A DNA stretch of 64,000 nucleotides from Pasteurellaceae bacterium RH1A (GTDB taxonomy: Bacteria; Pseudomonadota; Gammaproteobacteria; Enterobacterales; Pasteurellaceae). The stretch lies in assembly GCA_012221805.1 (NCBI GenBank), contig CP015195.1:1-64000 (forward strand), given 5' to 3'. Positions within the stretch are counted from its first letter, which is position 1. Every line of letters begins with the position of its first letter. Positions 34,155 to 49,171 of this stretch are shown one piece after another. A program made the translations under genes and the position numbers. A model generated the notes under the pieces. The model saw nothing but the letters and a program-made list of their open reading frames with translations. It had not been told where the DNA came from and did not search any database.

Positions 34155-36764
34155 CTATACCAAGGCCTTTTCAATCTTCTCAAATAAATCGCGGGCCAGA
34201 TTTTCCTTGTCTTTTAGCCGTTCCAAGCCCCGTTTCATCAGGGTTTGGCGTTGGGCATCGTAGCGGGAGAGCTTAATCAAGGGTTCAATCATGCGAGCAG
34301 CGACTTGCGGGTTGCTGTCGTTGAGTTGAAGGAGCATGTCCACCAAGAAGCGGTAGCCCGAGCCATCAATATTGTGGAAGGCCTTAGGGTTATGTTGGGC
34401 AAAGGCGCCAATCAAGGAACGCACCCGATTTGGGTTCTTGAAGTTGAAACTTGGGTGATCCAGCAGGCTTTGCACTAGGTCTAGCACATTTTCATCTGGG
34501 CGGGTGGCCTGGAGCATAAACCACTTGTCCATAACCAGGCCATCTTGGTGCCACTTATTCTCAAAGTCCTTGAGAAGCTGATCACGGCAATGCAGTTGTG
34601 CCTTGGTGGCCGCAGACAGGGCAGCCAGGGTGTCGGTCATATTATCGGCCTGGTTGTAGTGCTTATGCACCATGAGGTTGCCAATATCGGTAAAGGCCAG
34701 GTAGCTTAAGCAGACATTGCGTAAGGCCCGTTTGGCCATTTCGCTGGCCTCAACCTGATAGTCGCCTGTCTTGTTTTTGTGATAAACCAGCTCCAGGCGG
34801 TCTTTGAGTTCTTCAGCAATGGCTCTTTGCATAAAGTCCCGCACGGCGGCAATGCCAGCAGGGTCGATCACCTTAAATAGCTCGGCAAATTCGGTCTCTT
34901 TTGGCAGGGTGAGGGTGAGAGCGGTTAGCTCAGGATCACGGGCCTGATCTTCCAAGACAAAGGTCAGGGCCTCGCTTAAGGCAGAGGAGAAGGCCATTGG
35001 CAAACCCTGTTGGTGGCGGGAGAGGTTTTCCCGCAGCTCATTGTTAAAGAGGGTTTGGGCTGCGTCCCAGCGGACAAAATCATTGTCAGCGAATTTGAGT
35101 AGAGTGAGCAGCTGCTCGGTGCTGTAGTTGTAGTCCAAACGCACCGGGGCGGAGAAGTCGCACAAGAGAGCCGGCACAGGCTGCACAGACACATTGTGGA
35201 ACTCAAAGGTTTGGTGTTCATGGATCACATCTAAGACATCGCTGACGGTTAAAAGCTCGTGTTGCAGTTTGAGCTTCTGGCCACTTTGGCTGTAAAGGGC
35301 CACCTTGAGTGGGATATGTAGATTGACCTTGTCCAGCTGATCGGCCGTTGGTGGCGTGTGCTGGGAAACGTGCAAGCGGTAGGTCTGGCGTTTTTCATCA
35401 TACTCATCGCTGATGGTCAGTTCAGGCGTGCCTGATTGGCTGTACCAGCGACGGAACTGGGTCAAGTCCACGCCCGTGGCATCCTGCATGGCATCGACAA
35501 ACTGATCGCAGGTGGCAGCCGATCCATCGTGGCGTTCCACATAGAGCTTCATGCCCTTTTGGAAGCCCTCTTCGCCTAAGAGGGTGTGGATCATGCGGAT
35601 AACTTCAGCCCCCTTTTCGTAAACCGTGACCGTATAAAAGTTGTTCATTTCGATCACTTTTTCCGGGCGGATAGGGTGGGCCATTGGGCTGGCATCTTCG
35701 GCAAATTGCAGGCTACGCAGGAAGCGGACATCATCAATCCGCTTGGCCGAGCGAGACCAGAGATCGGAGGTAAATTCCTGATCACGGAAAACGGTCAAGC
35801 CCTCCTTGAGGCTGAGCTGGAACCAATCCCGGCAGGTAATGCGGTTGCCCGTCCAGTTGTGGAAGTATTCGTGGGCAATCACGCTTTCCACGTTCATGTA
35901 GTCTTCATCGGTGGCCGTTAGCGGGTGGGCCAGGACGAACTTGGAGTTAAACACGTTCAGCCCCTTATTCTCCATGGCGCCCATATTAAAGAAGTCCACA
36001 GCCACGATCATGTAAATATCTAAATCATATTCCAGGCCGAAGCGATCTTCATCCCACTTCATAGAACGCTTGAGGCTTTCCATGGCCCAGGTGGCCCGCT
36101 CTAAATTGCCTCGATCGACATAGATTTCCAGGGCTACTTCCCGCCCACTCATGGTGATAAACTTGTCCTCTAGCAGATCAAAATCCCCAGCCACCAAGGC
36201 GAACAAATAACTTGGTTTTAAGAAAGGATCTTGCCATTCCACCCAGTGGCGGCCGTCCTCTAAATCCCCCTGGGCAATACGATTACCGTTGGACAGGAGG
36301 AAGGGATACTTGGCCTTGCAAGCGGTGATTTTAGTCGTATATTTTGCAAGCACATCAGGCCGGTCTAGCATATAGGTGATCTGGCGGAAGCCCTCGGCCT
36401 CGCACTGGGTACAAAGCCCCTCGCCCGATTGGTAGAGGCCTTGTAGAGAGGTGTTTTGATTAGGCTGGAGACGGGTTGCAATTTCTAGCTCAAATTGGCC
36501 CGCTTGTTGGCCGCTCAAATCCAGGGTCAGGCTTTCCTTATCCTGCACATAGGCCGAAAAGGGCTGGCCATTGAGCTTGATGCCTAAAAATTCAAAGCTA
36601 TGCCCGTCCAAACGCAGTTGGCTGGCCGTCTCGTTTTTTCGTTCGACGAGGAGGCGGGAGGTAACCAGGGTTTGGGCAGGGTCAAGCTGGAAGTCCAGAT
36701 AAATATCGGTGATGGTAAAATCAGGGCTGCGATAATCTTTACGGTATTTGGCTTTTGGTTGCAT
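34155..36764 (-). CDS. pepN: aminopeptidase N
   Basis: A broad-specificity zinc aminopeptidase of the M1 family that releases N-terminal residues from peptides in the cytoplasm. The 869-residue protein has GAMENKGLN (N-terminal amine recognition, about residue 260) and the zinc motif HEYFHNWTGNR with the downstream glutamate in LSLKEGLTVFRDQEF. The length matches gammaproteobacterial PepN. Single gene, with a terminator immediately downstream. Confidence 0.97.
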   Translation of the reverse strand: MQPKAKYRKDYRSPDFTITDIYLDFQLDPAQTLVTSRLLVERKNETASQLRLDGHSFEFLGIKLNGQPFSAYVQDKESLTLDLSGQQAGQFELEIATRLQPNQNTSLQGLYQSGEGLCTQCEAEGFRQITYMLDRPDVLAKYTTKITACKAKYPFLLSNGNRIAQGDLEDGRHWVEWQDPFLKPSYLFALVAGDFDLLEDKFITMSGREVALEIYVDRGNLERATWAMESLKRSMKWDEDRFGLEYDLDIYMIVAVDFFNMGAMENKGLNVFNSKFVLAHPLTATDEDYMNVESVIAHEYFHNWTGNRITCRDWFQLSLKEGLTVFRDQEFTSDLWSRSAKRIDDVRFLRSLQFAEDASPMAHPIRPEKVIEMNNFYTVTVYEKGAEVIRMIHTLLGEEGFQKGMKLYVERHDGSAATCDQFVDAMQDATGVDLTQFRRWYSQSGTPELTISDEYDEKRQTYRLHVSQHTPPTADQLDKVNLHIPLKVALYSQSGQKLKLQHELLTVSDVLDVIHEHQTFEFHNVSVQPVPALLCDFSAPVRLDYNYSTEQLLTLLKFADNDFVRWDAAQTLFNNELRENLSRHQQGLPMAFSSALSEALTFVLEDQARDPELTALTLTLPKETEFAELFKVIDPAGIAAVRDFMQRAIAEELKDRLELVYHKNKTGDYQVEASEMAKRALRNVCLSYLAFTDIGNLMVHKHYNQADNMTDTLAALSAATKAQLHCRDQLLKDFENKWHQDGLVMDKWFMLQATRPDENVLDLVQSLLDHPSFNFKNPNRVRSLIGAFAQHNPKAFHNIDGSGYRFLVDMLLQLNDSNPQVAARMIEPLIKLSRYDAQRQTLMKRGLERLKDKENLARDLFEKIEKALV

Positions 36765-36919
36765 ACAAGTTCCTTTTAGGCGTTTGTCTGGCTGCTAGTG
36801 TAATCCGAATTTGCAAATTTTTCTAGAAATTCGACCGCTTGTTTCGCTTTTTAGCTTTGCACAAGGCCTATCATCTACTAAAATAAGCCCTAATTTAGAC
36901 CAAACGTTTGCCTACCAAG

Positions 36920-37468
36920 ATGAAGCTTAATTTTCCGACCTATCTCACCCTCTTTCGGGTTATCCTGATCCCGCTTTTTATTGCGGCCTTTTACCTCCCG
37001 CCTGCCTACGCCCCTGAGGTCTCCACCCTGATTTTCTTTATCGCCTGCATGACAGACTGGTTTGACGGCTATCTGGCCCGCAAGTGGAACCAAACCACCC
37101 GCCTGGGTGCGTTTTTAGACCCCGTGGCAGACAAGGTTTTGGTGGCGGTGGCCTTGGTTTCGGTGGTCGAATACTATCATCTTTGGTGGATAACCATTCC
37201 CGCAGGCATTATGATTTCCCGTGAAATCATCATCTCCGCCCTTCGGGAATGGATGGCCGAAATCGGCGAACGGGCCAACGTGGCTGTGTCTAAAATGGGC
37301 AAAATCAAAACCACCGCCCAAATGCTGGCCCTAGGCGGCCTACTCTGGCGGCTCAACGAAACCATGGAAATCCTGGCCTTTATCCTGCTTTATGTTGCCG
37401 CCATTTTGACCATTTGGTCCATGTGGCAGTACCTCAAGGCCTCAAAACCGAGTTTGTTGAAGCCCTAA
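36920..37468 (+). CDS. pgsA: CDP-diacylglycerol--glycerol-3-phosphate 3-phosphatidyltransferase
   Basis: PgsA makes phosphatidylglycerol phosphate in the inner membrane. The 182-residue protein carries the CDP-alcohol phosphotransferase motif [20 protein letters not shown] followed by VADK, plus several membrane helices. I use the ATG at 36920 ([18 protein letters not shown]), which aligns with E. coli PgsA from its first residue; the longer frame from 36908 begins with TTG. The ribosome site is weak. Confidence 0.95.
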   Translation: MKLNFPTYLTLFRVILIPLFIAAFYLPPAYAPEVSTLIFFIACMTDWFDGYLARKWNQTTRLGAFLDPVADKVLVAVALVSVVEYYHLWWITIPAGIMISREIIISALREWMAEIGERANVAVSKMGKIKTTAQMLALGGLLWRLNETMEILAFILLYVAAILTIWSMWQYLKASKPSLLKP

Positions 37469-37547
37469 GGCCAATCCCTTTTCAGAAATGGAGAGGGATT
37501 TTGTTTTTTCTGATATAATTGCATAGTTTTTAAAGATGAAGCCATTT

Positions 37548-37620
37548 GATAGCGCCAGCCTCCAGGCTGGTGCTGAAACCTATTGATATATAAGGCACAA
37601 GCGTGGACGCTTGCGCCATC
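37548..37620. repeat. REP-like palindrome pair C
   Basis: GATAGCGCCAGCCTCCAGGC opens hairpin one (37548-37573). The inverted partner at 37594-37620 has the stem CACAAGCG/CGCTTGCG instead of CACCAGCC/GGCTGGTG. The element sits between pgsA and der, 18 bases before the der start. Confidence 0.88.
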
Positions 37621-37638
37621 ATTTAGAAAGGATAACTT

Positions 37639-39156
37639 ATGACCCCTGTTGTTGCCCTAGTGGGCCGTCCTAATGTGGGCAAATCAACCCTCTTTAACCG
37701 CCTGACCCGCACCCGTGATGCTTTAGTCGCAGACTTCCCGGGCCTAACCCGTGACCGCAAATACGGCCAGGCCAATATTGCCGGCCACGATTTTATCGTG
37801 ATTGATACTGGCGGGATCGATGGCACAGAAGAAGGCGTGGAAGAAAAAATGGCCGAGCAATCGCTCCTAGCCATTGAAGAAGCCGATGTGGTGCTCTTTT
37901 TGGTGGATGCCCGTGCAGGCCTGGTGCCAGCGGATCTCGGCATTGCCCAATACCTCCGCCAGCGGGAAAAAACCACCGTTGTCGTGGCCAATAAAACTGA
38001 CGGCATTGATGCCGATGCCCACTGTGCTGAGTTCTACCAATTAGGCCTAGGCGAGGTGGAACAAATCGCTGCCGCCCAAGGCCGGGGTGTAACTCAACTT
38101 ATCGAACAAGTGCTTGCCCCACTCGCCGAAAAACTCGAGGCCCAAGCGGATGAAAATGCCCAAGATCTTGCAAATGATGAAGAGCAGGACGAATGGGACA
38201 GCGACTTTGACTTCAACAATGAAGAAGATACCGCCCTTTTAGATGAGGCCCTGGAAGAAGAAGCCGAAGAGCAGGACAGCCGCAATATCAAAATCGCCAT
38301 TGTCGGCCGACCGAATGTGGGCAAATCCACCCTGACCAACCGCATTTTAGGCGAGGATCGGGTGGTGGTTTATGATATGCCGGGCACAACCCGGGACAGT
38401 ATCTACATCCCTATGGAGCGGGACGGCCAGGAATATACCCTGATTGACACTGCCGGCGTGCGTAAGCGGGGCAAGGTGCATTTGGCGGTGGAGAAATTCT
38501 CTGTGATCAAGACCCTTCAGGCCATTCAGGACTCGAATGTGGTCTTGCTGACCATTGATGCTCGAGAAGGCGTGTCTGATCAGGATTTATCGCTTTTGGG
38601 CTTTATCCTCAATGCCGGTAAGTCTTTGGTGATTGTGGTCAATAAGTGGGACGGCCTGTCGCAGGATGTGAAAGACAACATCAAGTCTGAACTGGATCGT
38701 CGTTTAGACTTTATCGACTTCGCCCGAGTGCATTTTATCTCTGCCCTGCACGGCAGCGGGGTGGGCAACCTCTTTGGTTCTATCCAAGAGGCCTATGCCT
38801 GTGCTACCAAGAAAACTTCAACTTCTATGCTGACCCGTATCCTGCAAATGGCCACGGATGAGCACCAGCCGCCTTTGGTCAATGGTCGCCGAGTCAAGCT
38901 CAAATACGCTCACCCAGGTGGCTACAACCCGCCGATTATTGTAATCCACGGCAACCAGATGGATCGCCTGCCAGATTCCTACAAGCGTTATTTGTCTAAC
39001 TACTATCGCAAGACCTTGAAGATCATCGGCTCGCCAATTCGGGTGCTTTTCCAAGAGGGTAACAACCCATTTGCCGGCAAACGCAACCTGCTGACCCCAA
39101 CTCAGCTGCGTAAACGCAAGCGTTTGATGAAGTTTATTAAGAAAAATAGAAAATAG
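37639..39156 (+). CDS. der: ribosome-assembly GTPase Der (EngA)
   Basis: An essential GTPase for 50S subunit maturation with two tandem G domains. P-loops GRPNVGKST appear at about residues 8 and 219, with DTGG and DTAG switch II motifs and NKTD/NKWD base-recognition motifs. An acidic linker (about 165-205) joins the domains and a KH-like domain ends in a basic tail. The 505-residue length is normal. Palindromic repeats flank the gene on both sides. Confidence 0.97.
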   Translation: MTPVVALVGRPNVGKSTLFNRLTRTRDALVADFPGLTRDRKYGQANIAGHDFIVIDTGGIDGTEEGVEEKMAEQSLLAIEEADVVLFLVDARAGLVPADLGIAQYLRQREKTTVVVANKTDGIDADAHCAEFYQLGLGEVEQIAAAQGRGVTQLIEQVLAPLAEKLEAQADENAQDLANDEEQDEWDSDFDFNNEEDTALLDEALEEEAEEQDSRNIKIAIVGRPNVGKSTLTNRILGEDRVVVYDMPGTTRDSIYIPMERDGQEYTLIDTAGVRKRGKVHLAVEKFSVIKTLQAIQDSNVVLLTIDAREGVSDQDLSLLGFILNAGKSLVIVVNKWDGLSQDVKDNIKSELDRRLDFIDFARVHFISALHGSGVGNLFGSIQEAYACATKKTSTSMLTRILQMATDEHQPPLVNGRRVKLKYAHPGGYNPPIIVIHGNQMDRLPDSYKRYLSNYYRKTLKIIGSPIRVLFQEGNNPFAGKRNLLTPTQLRKRKRLMKFIKKNRK

Positions 39157-39172
39157 TCCTTATATATTTAGC

Positions 39173-39243
39173 GATGGCGCCAGCCTCCAGGCTGGTGCCT
39201 GTCCAATAGCTTATCGGCACAAGCGAGGACGCTTGCGCCATCA
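39173..39243. repeat. REP-like palindrome pair D
   Basis: Hairpin one at 39173-39199 (stem CACCAGCC/GGCTGGCG type) and the inverted partner at 39216-39243 (stem CACAAGCG/CGCTTGCG) are separated by 16 bases. The element lies between der and ubiK, ending 15 bases before the ubiK ATG. Confidence 0.88.
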
Positions 39244-39258
39244 TGTTTAGGAGAAACC

Positions 39259-39534
39259 ATGTTCCCACCAAAAAACCTCGAAGCCATCGCCCAACAACTC
39301 CACAATGCCCTGCCACAAGGCCTAAAAGATGTGGGCAGCGATTTAGAAGAAAAATTCAAGCAAGTCCTCCAAGCCCAACTGGCCAAGCTAGACATCGTCA
39401 CCCGTGAGGAATTTGACGTGCAGTCCCAAGTTCTGCTCCGCACCCGTGAAAAATTAGTGGAGCTGGAAAAACGGGTCGATGAGCTTCTGGCACAAAAGGC
39501 TGAAAACAGCCAAAGCCAACCCAATTCAAATTAA
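39259..39534 (+). CDS. ubiK: ubiquinone biosynthesis accessory factor UbiK (YqiC)
   Basis: A 91-residue coiled-coil protein of the BMFP family that helps the Ubi complex in aerobic ubiquinone synthesis and binds membranes. An amphipathic N-terminal helix (MFPPKNLEAIAQQLHNALPQG) is followed by the family's VTREEFDVQSQVLLRTREKL and VDELLAQ coiled coil. pgi starts 18 bases after its stop and may be co-transcribed. Confidence 0.9.
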   Translation: MFPPKNLEAIAQQLHNALPQGLKDVGSDLEEKFKQVLQAQLAKLDIVTREEFDVQSQVLLRTREKLVELEKRVDELLAQKAENSQSQPNSN

Positions 39535-41193
<1,659 letters not shown>

Positions 41194-41204
41194 GCAAGGG
41201 CCTG

Positions 41205-41253
41205 CAAGCGGTAGAAAATTTGCAAAAAACTGCAAAATTTTTACCGCTTGTTT
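41205..41253 (+). terminator. uptake-signal hairpin terminator after pgi
   Basis: CAAGCGGTAGAAAATTTGCA (41205-41224) pairs with the arm at 41231-41250 at 18 of 20 positions. The right arm ends in the uptake signal ACCGCTTGT followed by TT. Confidence 0.75.
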
Positions 41254-41335
41254 AAGCTTTATCCTAAATTCCTAGCCAAATTGCTCTTTTTCTATTAATA
41301 TTTGTTCTATTTTGACGAATTTATAAGGATTTTCT

Positions 41336-42166
41336 GTGCCAACTCGAGATTATGCTAAGTCCCGTAAACGCAAGGGGAAAAGCACCTACCTCATTTTAAG
41401 TTTAATTCTGCTCTTCATTGGCTTAAGTGCGGCAGGCCTTTATTTCTTAAAAGAAAAGGCGCCCGCCCCTGTGATTCCTACACCGACCAATGCGGTACAA
41501 GCCCCGAAAAGTAGCCTGCCAAGCCGCCCAGAGGAGGTTTACAGCTACATTCGAGACCTGGAAACCCGGGAAATTCCTGTCGGCCAAGATGAAAAACACC
41601 TGGCCCAACAGGCAAAACTCAATGAGAAACAGGAGAAACTTCTGCGTGAACGCAAGGCCTTAGAGGAAAAACGCTTGGCCGAACAAGCAGCAATCAATAA
41701 CCAAACGCCGCCTAAAACCGAGGGAAGTGCCACAGATAGCTCAAGCCCGGCGATTAACCAGTCGGCAGAACAAGAGCTAGCCCAGCAAAAGGCCAGGGAA
41801 GAAGAGAAACGTTTGGCAGAGGAAAAACGCCGTAAGGAGCAAGAGCGTAAGAAGCAGCAAGAGCTGGCGGCAGCCAAGAAAAAAGAAGAGGAAAAGGCCA
41901 AAACCAAAATCGTGGCCAAGGCTGGCAATCCTCAAGAAGCACCTAAGCAGGTCGGCCAATTTGGCCTCCAATGCGGCGCCTTTAAAAACAAGGCCCAGGC
42001 TGAAAATATGCAGGCTCGCTTGGCCATGTCAGGCTTCAATGCCCGCATCAACTCCAGTGCCGATTGGAACCGTGTGGTGGTTGGCCCCGTGGGCGACCGT
42101 GCCGCGGCATCAAGAGCGCAGACCAATGCCCGCAGCGTGGCCGATTGTGTGATTGTAGGAATGTAA
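41336..42166 (+). CDS. ftsN: cell division protein FtsN
   Basis: A bitopic inner-membrane protein that triggers septal peptidoglycan synthesis and binds septal glycan. It starts at a GTG (41336) with an AAGGAT ribosome site. MPTRDYAKSRKRK resembles the short cytoplasmic tail of FtsN; one membrane helix covers about residues 18-39, and a long Lys/Glu/Gln-rich charged region is predicted helical. A C-terminal SPOR domain (about 200-276: QFGLQCGAFKNKAQAENM, NRVVVGPVGDRAAA) closes the chain, with a cysteine pair as in other SPOR domains. Confidence 0.9.
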   Translation: MPTRDYAKSRKRKGKSTYLILSLILLFIGLSAAGLYFLKEKAPAPVIPTPTNAVQAPKSSLPSRPEEVYSYIRDLETREIPVGQDEKHLAQQAKLNEKQEKLLRERKALEEKRLAEQAAINNQTPPKTEGSATDSSSPAINQSAEQELAQQKAREEEKRLAEEKRRKEQERKKQQELAAAKKKEEEKAKTKIVAKAGNPQEAPKQVGQFGLQCGAFKNKAQAENMQARLAMSGFNARINSSADWNRVVVGPVGDRAAASRAQTNARSVADCVIVGM

Positions 42167-42181
42167 TTTTAAATTGATTAA

Positions 42182-42835
<654 letters not shown>

Positions 42836-42849
42836 GCTTAGCCCTTTAA

Positions 42850-42895
42850 ACAAGCGGGGCGATTTGCAAAAAATCTTGCAAATCGCCCCGCTTGT
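42850..42895. terminator. bidirectional terminator: perfect 20-bp uptake-signal hairpin
   Basis: ACAAGCGGGGCGATTTGCAA (42850-42869) is the exact reverse complement of 42876-42895, with a six-base loop. It lies between the convergent genes adk and rnr. Confidence 0.85.
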
Positions 42896-42914
42896 CTTTG
42901 GTTAGCCGACAGGC

Positions 42915-45227
42915 CTATTTGGCCTTTTTAGCCTTGGTCGCTTTGGCTTTTTTCTTCTTAGGTTTGATGGTTTTGGCTTCCTTAAAGACCGGCTTTTCAG
43001 CGGACACTTTAGCCTTCTTCTTGGCCGTTTTGCCCTCGCCTCTTGGCTTACGCAGGCTGGTAATCAGGGCGAAATCGATCTTCTTATCATCCAGATTGAC
43101 ATTAATCACCTTAACCTTGACCGGGTCGCCCAGGCGGTAAATGATGCCTGAACCGCCCACCAAGCGTTGGCGGTCGTTGTCGAAATGATAGTAGTCGTTG
43201 TCTAGGGTAGAAATATGCACCAGGCCGTCAATCAGGAGTTCATTGAGTTTCACAAAAAGCCCAAAGCCCGTGACACTAGAAATCACGCCCTCAAAGGTTT
43301 CCCCCAGATGATCCTGCATATACTCACACTTGAGCCAGTCGGCCACATCACGGGTGGCTTCATCGGCCCGGCGTTCGGTGGCAGAGCACTTGTCGCCGAA
43401 TTGATCCATATCGTCTAGCTGGTAGTGGTAGCCGCCGCCATCGGTATAGTGGCGTTTCGCTCCCTTTTGCTTCTCGATCAGATACTTAATGGCCCGGTGG
43501 AGCAGGAGGTCTGGGTACCGCCGAATAGGCGAGGTAAAGTGGGCATATTGGGTCAAAGCCAGGCCGAAATGGCCCACGTTGTCAGGCGAATAGACCGCTT
43601 GACGCAGCGAGCGGAGCAACATGGTTTGAATCAGCTCCCGATCGGGCCGTTCCTGCACCTTTTCCAAGAGCTTGGCGTAGTCTTTGGGCTCTGGCTTAAG
43701 GCCACCGTCTAAGAAGAGGCCACATTCTTTGAGGAAGGTGCGGAAGCTGGTTAGCTTTTCCTCACTTGGCTCGGCGTGAATACGGAAGAGGGCAGGTTCG
43801 TTGGCTTCTTCTACAAAACGAGCGGAGGCGATGTTGGCCAAGATCATACATTCTTCGATGATCTTATGGGCATCGTTGCGAATAAGGGGTTCTATCCGCT
43901 CAATCCGACCTTCTGGATTGAAAATAAACTGGTTTTCCACCGTTTCAAACTCAATGGCCCCCCGTTTTTGCCGTTCGGCAACCAGGGTTTGGTACATGGC
44001 GTTCAGCTCTTCCAGGTGTGGCACCAGGTAGAAATAACGTTCCCGCAGCTCAGCATCGCCCTGCAAGATCTTCCAAACCTTGGTGTAGGTCAGGCGGGCA
44101 TGGGAGTTCATCACAGCCTCATAAAACTTGTGGCTGGTTAATTTGCCGGCCTTAGAAACGGTCATTTCCGCCACCAAACAGAGCCTGTCTACCTGTGGAT
44201 TAAGGGAGCAGAGGCCGTTGGAGAGGATTTCAGGCAACATAGGAATGACCCGATTAGGGAAATAGACCGAGTTGCCCCGGGCTTGGGCTTCCAAATCCAG
44301 AGCCGTTTTAGGGCGGACATAATAGCTCACATCCGCAATGGCCACCCAGAGCCGCCAGCCCTCGCCCTCTTTTTGGCAGAAAACGGCATCGTCAAAGTCC
44401 CGGGCCGATTCGCCGTCAATGGTGACCAGGGGAAGTTGACGCAGATCCACCCGCCCTTGCTTGGCCTCTTCAGGCACTTCTTCGCTAAATTGGCGGATCT
44501 GCTTTTCCACGCCTTCTGGCCAAACGTGGGGAATATCGTGGTTACGCAGGGCGATTTCAATTTCCATACCTGGGGCCAGGTTGTCGCCCAGAATTTCGGT
44601 GATATGGCCCACCGGGCGGTTAAAAGAGGCCTTGCGGGGTTGCAATTCGACCACGACTACCTGTCCCATTCTGGCCCCCAAACGCTGATCGTCTGGGATG
44701 AGAATATCCTGGGTCAAACGGCTGTCGTCCGGCACCACAAAGCCAATGCCCGACTCCAGGAAGAAACGGCCAACTACCTGCTTTTTACGGGCCTCTAGCA
44801 CCCGCACAATCCGCACTTCCTTGCGGCCACGACGGTCTGTGCCATTGGGCTGGGCCAGGACAAAATCGCCGTGCATCACCCGGGCCATCTGATTGTTGGG
44901 GATAAACCAGTCGTTATCGCCCTCCACCTGCAAAAAGCCGTAGCCATCTCGGTGGCCTAAGACCGTGCCCTTGAGCAGGTCCATCTTTTCAGGCAGGGCG
45001 TACTTCTTGCCCTTGGTAAAGACCAACTGGCCATCGTTTTCCATGGCTCTTAAGCGGCGGCGAATGGCCTCAGCACGCTCTTCATCGAAAATATGGAAGG
45101 TTTCCAGCAGGGCCTCCCGGCTCATAGGGGCGTCAAAGTCCCGAATGGTTTGTAGGATAAAATCCCGGCTGGGCACGGGGTTCTCGTATTTTTCTGCTTC
45201 TTGTTGATAGTTTGGATCAAGTATCAT
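42915..45227 (-). CDS. rnr: ribonuclease R
   Basis: A 3'-5' exoribonuclease of the RNase II family that digests structured RNA. Seen: the N-terminal winged-helix region, cold-shock domains, and the RNB catalytic core with [13 protein letters not shown] (metal-binding aspartates, about residue 270), [17 protein letters not shown] [10 protein letters not shown], an S1 domain near the end and a Lys/Ala-rich tail. I prefer the start at 45227 ([14 protein letters not shown]), which aligns residue for residue with E. coli RNase R and has a GAAGAG ribosome site; an ATG at 45242 is the alternative. Confidence 0.95.
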   Translation of the reverse strand: MILDPNYQQEAEKYENPVPSRDFILQTIRDFDAPMSREALLETFHIFDEERAEAIRRRLRAMENDGQLVFTKGKKYALPEKMDLLKGTVLGHRDGYGFLQVEGDNDWFIPNNQMARVMHGDFVLAQPNGTDRRGRKEVRIVRVLEARKKQVVGRFFLESGIGFVVPDDSRLTQDILIPDDQRLGARMGQVVVVELQPRKASFNRPVGHITEILGDNLAPGMEIEIALRNHDIPHVWPEGVEKQIRQFSEEVPEEAKQGRVDLRQLPLVTIDGESARDFDDAVFCQKEGEGWRLWVAIADVSYYVRPKTALDLEAQARGNSVYFPNRVIPMLPEILSNGLCSLNPQVDRLCLVAEMTVSKAGKLTSHKFYEAVMNSHARLTYTKVWKILQGDAELRERYFYLVPHLEELNAMYQTLVAERQKRGAIEFETVENQFIFNPEGRIERIEPLIRNDAHKIIEECMILANIASARFVEEANEPALFRIHAEPSEEKLTSFRTFLKECGLFLDGGLKPEPKDYAKLLEKVQERPDRELIQTMLLRSLRQAVYSPDNVGHFGLALTQYAHFTSPIRRYPDLLLHRAIKYLIEKQKGAKRHYTDGGGYHYQLDDMDQFGDKCSATERRADEATRDVADWLKCEYMQDHLGETFEGVISSVTGFGLFVKLNELLIDGLVHISTLDNDYYHFDNDRQRLVGGSGIIYRLGDPVKVKVINVNLDDKKIDFALITSLRKPRGEGKTAKKKAKVSAEKPVFKEAKTIKPKKKKAKATKAKKAK

Positions 45228-45248
45228 CTGTTTTCTCTTCATAGGGAT

Positions 45249-45315
45249 ATAAATAAAACAAGCGGGCCAAATCTCGGCTGTTTTTGCAAATTTTGTGAGA
45301 TTTGGAACCGCTTGC
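45249..45315 (-). terminator. uptake-signal hairpin between the KS gene and rnr
   Basis: CCAAATCTC (45267-45275) pairs with GAGATTTGG (45297-45305), flanked by uptake-signal halves AAGCGGG and CCGCTTG that extend the stem. On the minus strand a T-rich tract follows, so it can end the upstream gene. Confidence 0.6.
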
Positions 45316-45419
45316 AGTTTGTAAAAAAATCGTGATAGCTAAGGATACGCCTTAGACGGGGTGTTGTCAATTTGTACAGTTTTTGCCTAGAATGTTTAGG
45401 AATAGGCATAAGGTACTTT

Positions 45420-46661
45420 TTATTCGCTGCTAAAACGCTTAAAAATCAAGGAAGTATTAACCCCACCAAAGGCAAAGTTATTATTCATCACATAATCGGT
45501 TTGAATAAATTTGCCGTCTCCTTGAATGTAATCTAACTTGCCGCAGCGTTCATCAATATGATCCAAATTGAGGGTTGGGGCGAACCAGCCGTCTCGCATC
45601 ATTTCAATGGAGAACCAGGATTCCAAGGCGCCACAAGCCCCCAAAGTATGCCCTAGGTAGGATTTTTGCGAACTAAGGGGAACCTGCCCAAAGACGGCTT
45701 CGGTTGCCAGCGTTTCGGCAATATCGCCCTGCTCTGTTGCCGTGCCGTGACCATTGACATAGCCGATTTGGGAAGGCTTAATGCCCGCATCTTGAATGGC
45801 CAGTTCCATACAACGTTGCATAGTGTCCTTTTGCGGGCGGGTAACATGGCTACCGTCGCTATTGGCCCCGTAGCCTACAATTTCAGCAATAATGTTGGCA
45901 CCACGGGCTAGGGCGTGTTCTAGTTCTTCAAGCACAAACATGCCTGCCCCTTCGCCAATCACAAGCCCGTCCCGATCCCTGTCATAAGGGCGAGGGGTGG
46001 CTTGAGGGCTGTCGTTCTTGCGGCTGGCTGCATAAAGCGAGTCAAAGACATAAACCTCCGACAGGCAAAATTCTTCACCACCGCCGGCCAGCATCATTTT
46101 CTGCATACCGTATTTAATGGCCTCATAGGCATAGCCAATGCCCTGACTGCCTGATGAACAGGCACTGGAGGTCGGGATAATCCGCCCAGTCAGGCCAAAG
46201 AAAATCCCTACATTGGCAGCAGTGGTATGGGGCATCATTCGCACATAGGTGTTGGCGTTGAAGGTGGTGGATTTGCCAGTTTCCAGCAGCATACTGACAT
46301 CACGCACATCACGAGTGCTGCCGGTGCTAGAGCCGCTGGCCACCCCCATTCGTCCATCCTTAAGTTCGGGCAAAATCTGCCCCTCCTGCATAAGACCTGC
46401 CTGGGTCAAAGCCTGTTCAGCCGCATCAACACAGAATTGGGACACCCGCCCCATAGAACGCAGTTGCTTACGGTTCCAATGGCTAGGTGGTGTGTAATCA
46501 CGGATCATGGCCCCCAGACGGGCTTCCAAGTCCACATATTTTTCATCCACCTCAAGGGCCTGCACTGCATTTTGCTTCTGCTCAAAGGCCGCCTTAATCT
46601 CTGCCCAAGAACGCCCAAAGGCGGTAATGCCCCCAATGCCTGTAATTACAACTCTTTTCAT
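45420..46661 (-). CDS. beta-ketoacyl-ACP synthase (FabF/ApeO-like)
   Basis: A 413-residue condensing enzyme that extends acyl chains on acyl carrier protein. The Cys-His-His triad is intact: PTSSACSSGSQGIGYAYE (Cys at about 172), GHGTATEQGD and KSYLGHTLGACGALE. The segments ASGSSTGSTRDV and YVRMMPHTTAANVG resemble the FabF-like synthase of aryl-polyene clusters more than housekeeping FabF. No other fatty-acid or aryl-polyene gene is adjacent, so it may simply serve as the cell's FabF-type enzyme. It has its own terminator-like hairpin. Confidence 0.85.
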   Translation of the reverse strand: MKRVVITGIGGITAFGRSWAEIKAAFEQKQNAVQALEVDEKYVDLEARLGAMIRDYTPPSHWNRKQLRSMGRVSQFCVDAAEQALTQAGLMQEGQILPELKDGRMGVASGSSTGSTRDVRDVSMLLETGKSTTFNANTYVRMMPHTTAANVGIFFGLTGRIIPTSSACSSGSQGIGYAYEAIKYGMQKMMLAGGGEEFCLSEVYVFDSLYAASRKNDSPQATPRPYDRDRDGLVIGEGAGMFVLEELEHALARGANIIAEIVGYGANSDGSHVTRPQKDTMQRCMELAIQDAGIKPSQIGYVNGHGTATEQGDIAETLATEAVFGQVPLSSQKSYLGHTLGACGALESWFSIEMMRDGWFAPTLNLDHIDERCGKLDYIQGDGKFIQTDYVMNNNFAFGGVNTSLIFKRFSSE

Positions 46662-46751
46662 TTCTAGCCTACTTTGTAAAAAATAATCAGGCAGATTATA
46701 GCAAAGGTTCTTGAAGATAATCTCCTTATTTTATTGGCTATTTACTAGCAA

Positions 46752-46782
46752 TAAAAAACTGGCCCCAATAAATTGAGGCCAG
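46752..46782 (-). terminator. pflB terminator
   Basis: CTGGCCCCAA pairs with TTGAGGCCAG with one mismatch around TAAA; on the minus strand a T-rich run follows. Confidence 0.75.
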
Positions 46783-46815
46783 CCTTCGATATTTAATTTA
46801 ACCCTTTAGGCCAAA

Positions 46816-49140
<2,325 letters not shown>

Positions 49141-49171
49141 TTTTTGTCCTCTAAAGTTGATTTAAAACTGC

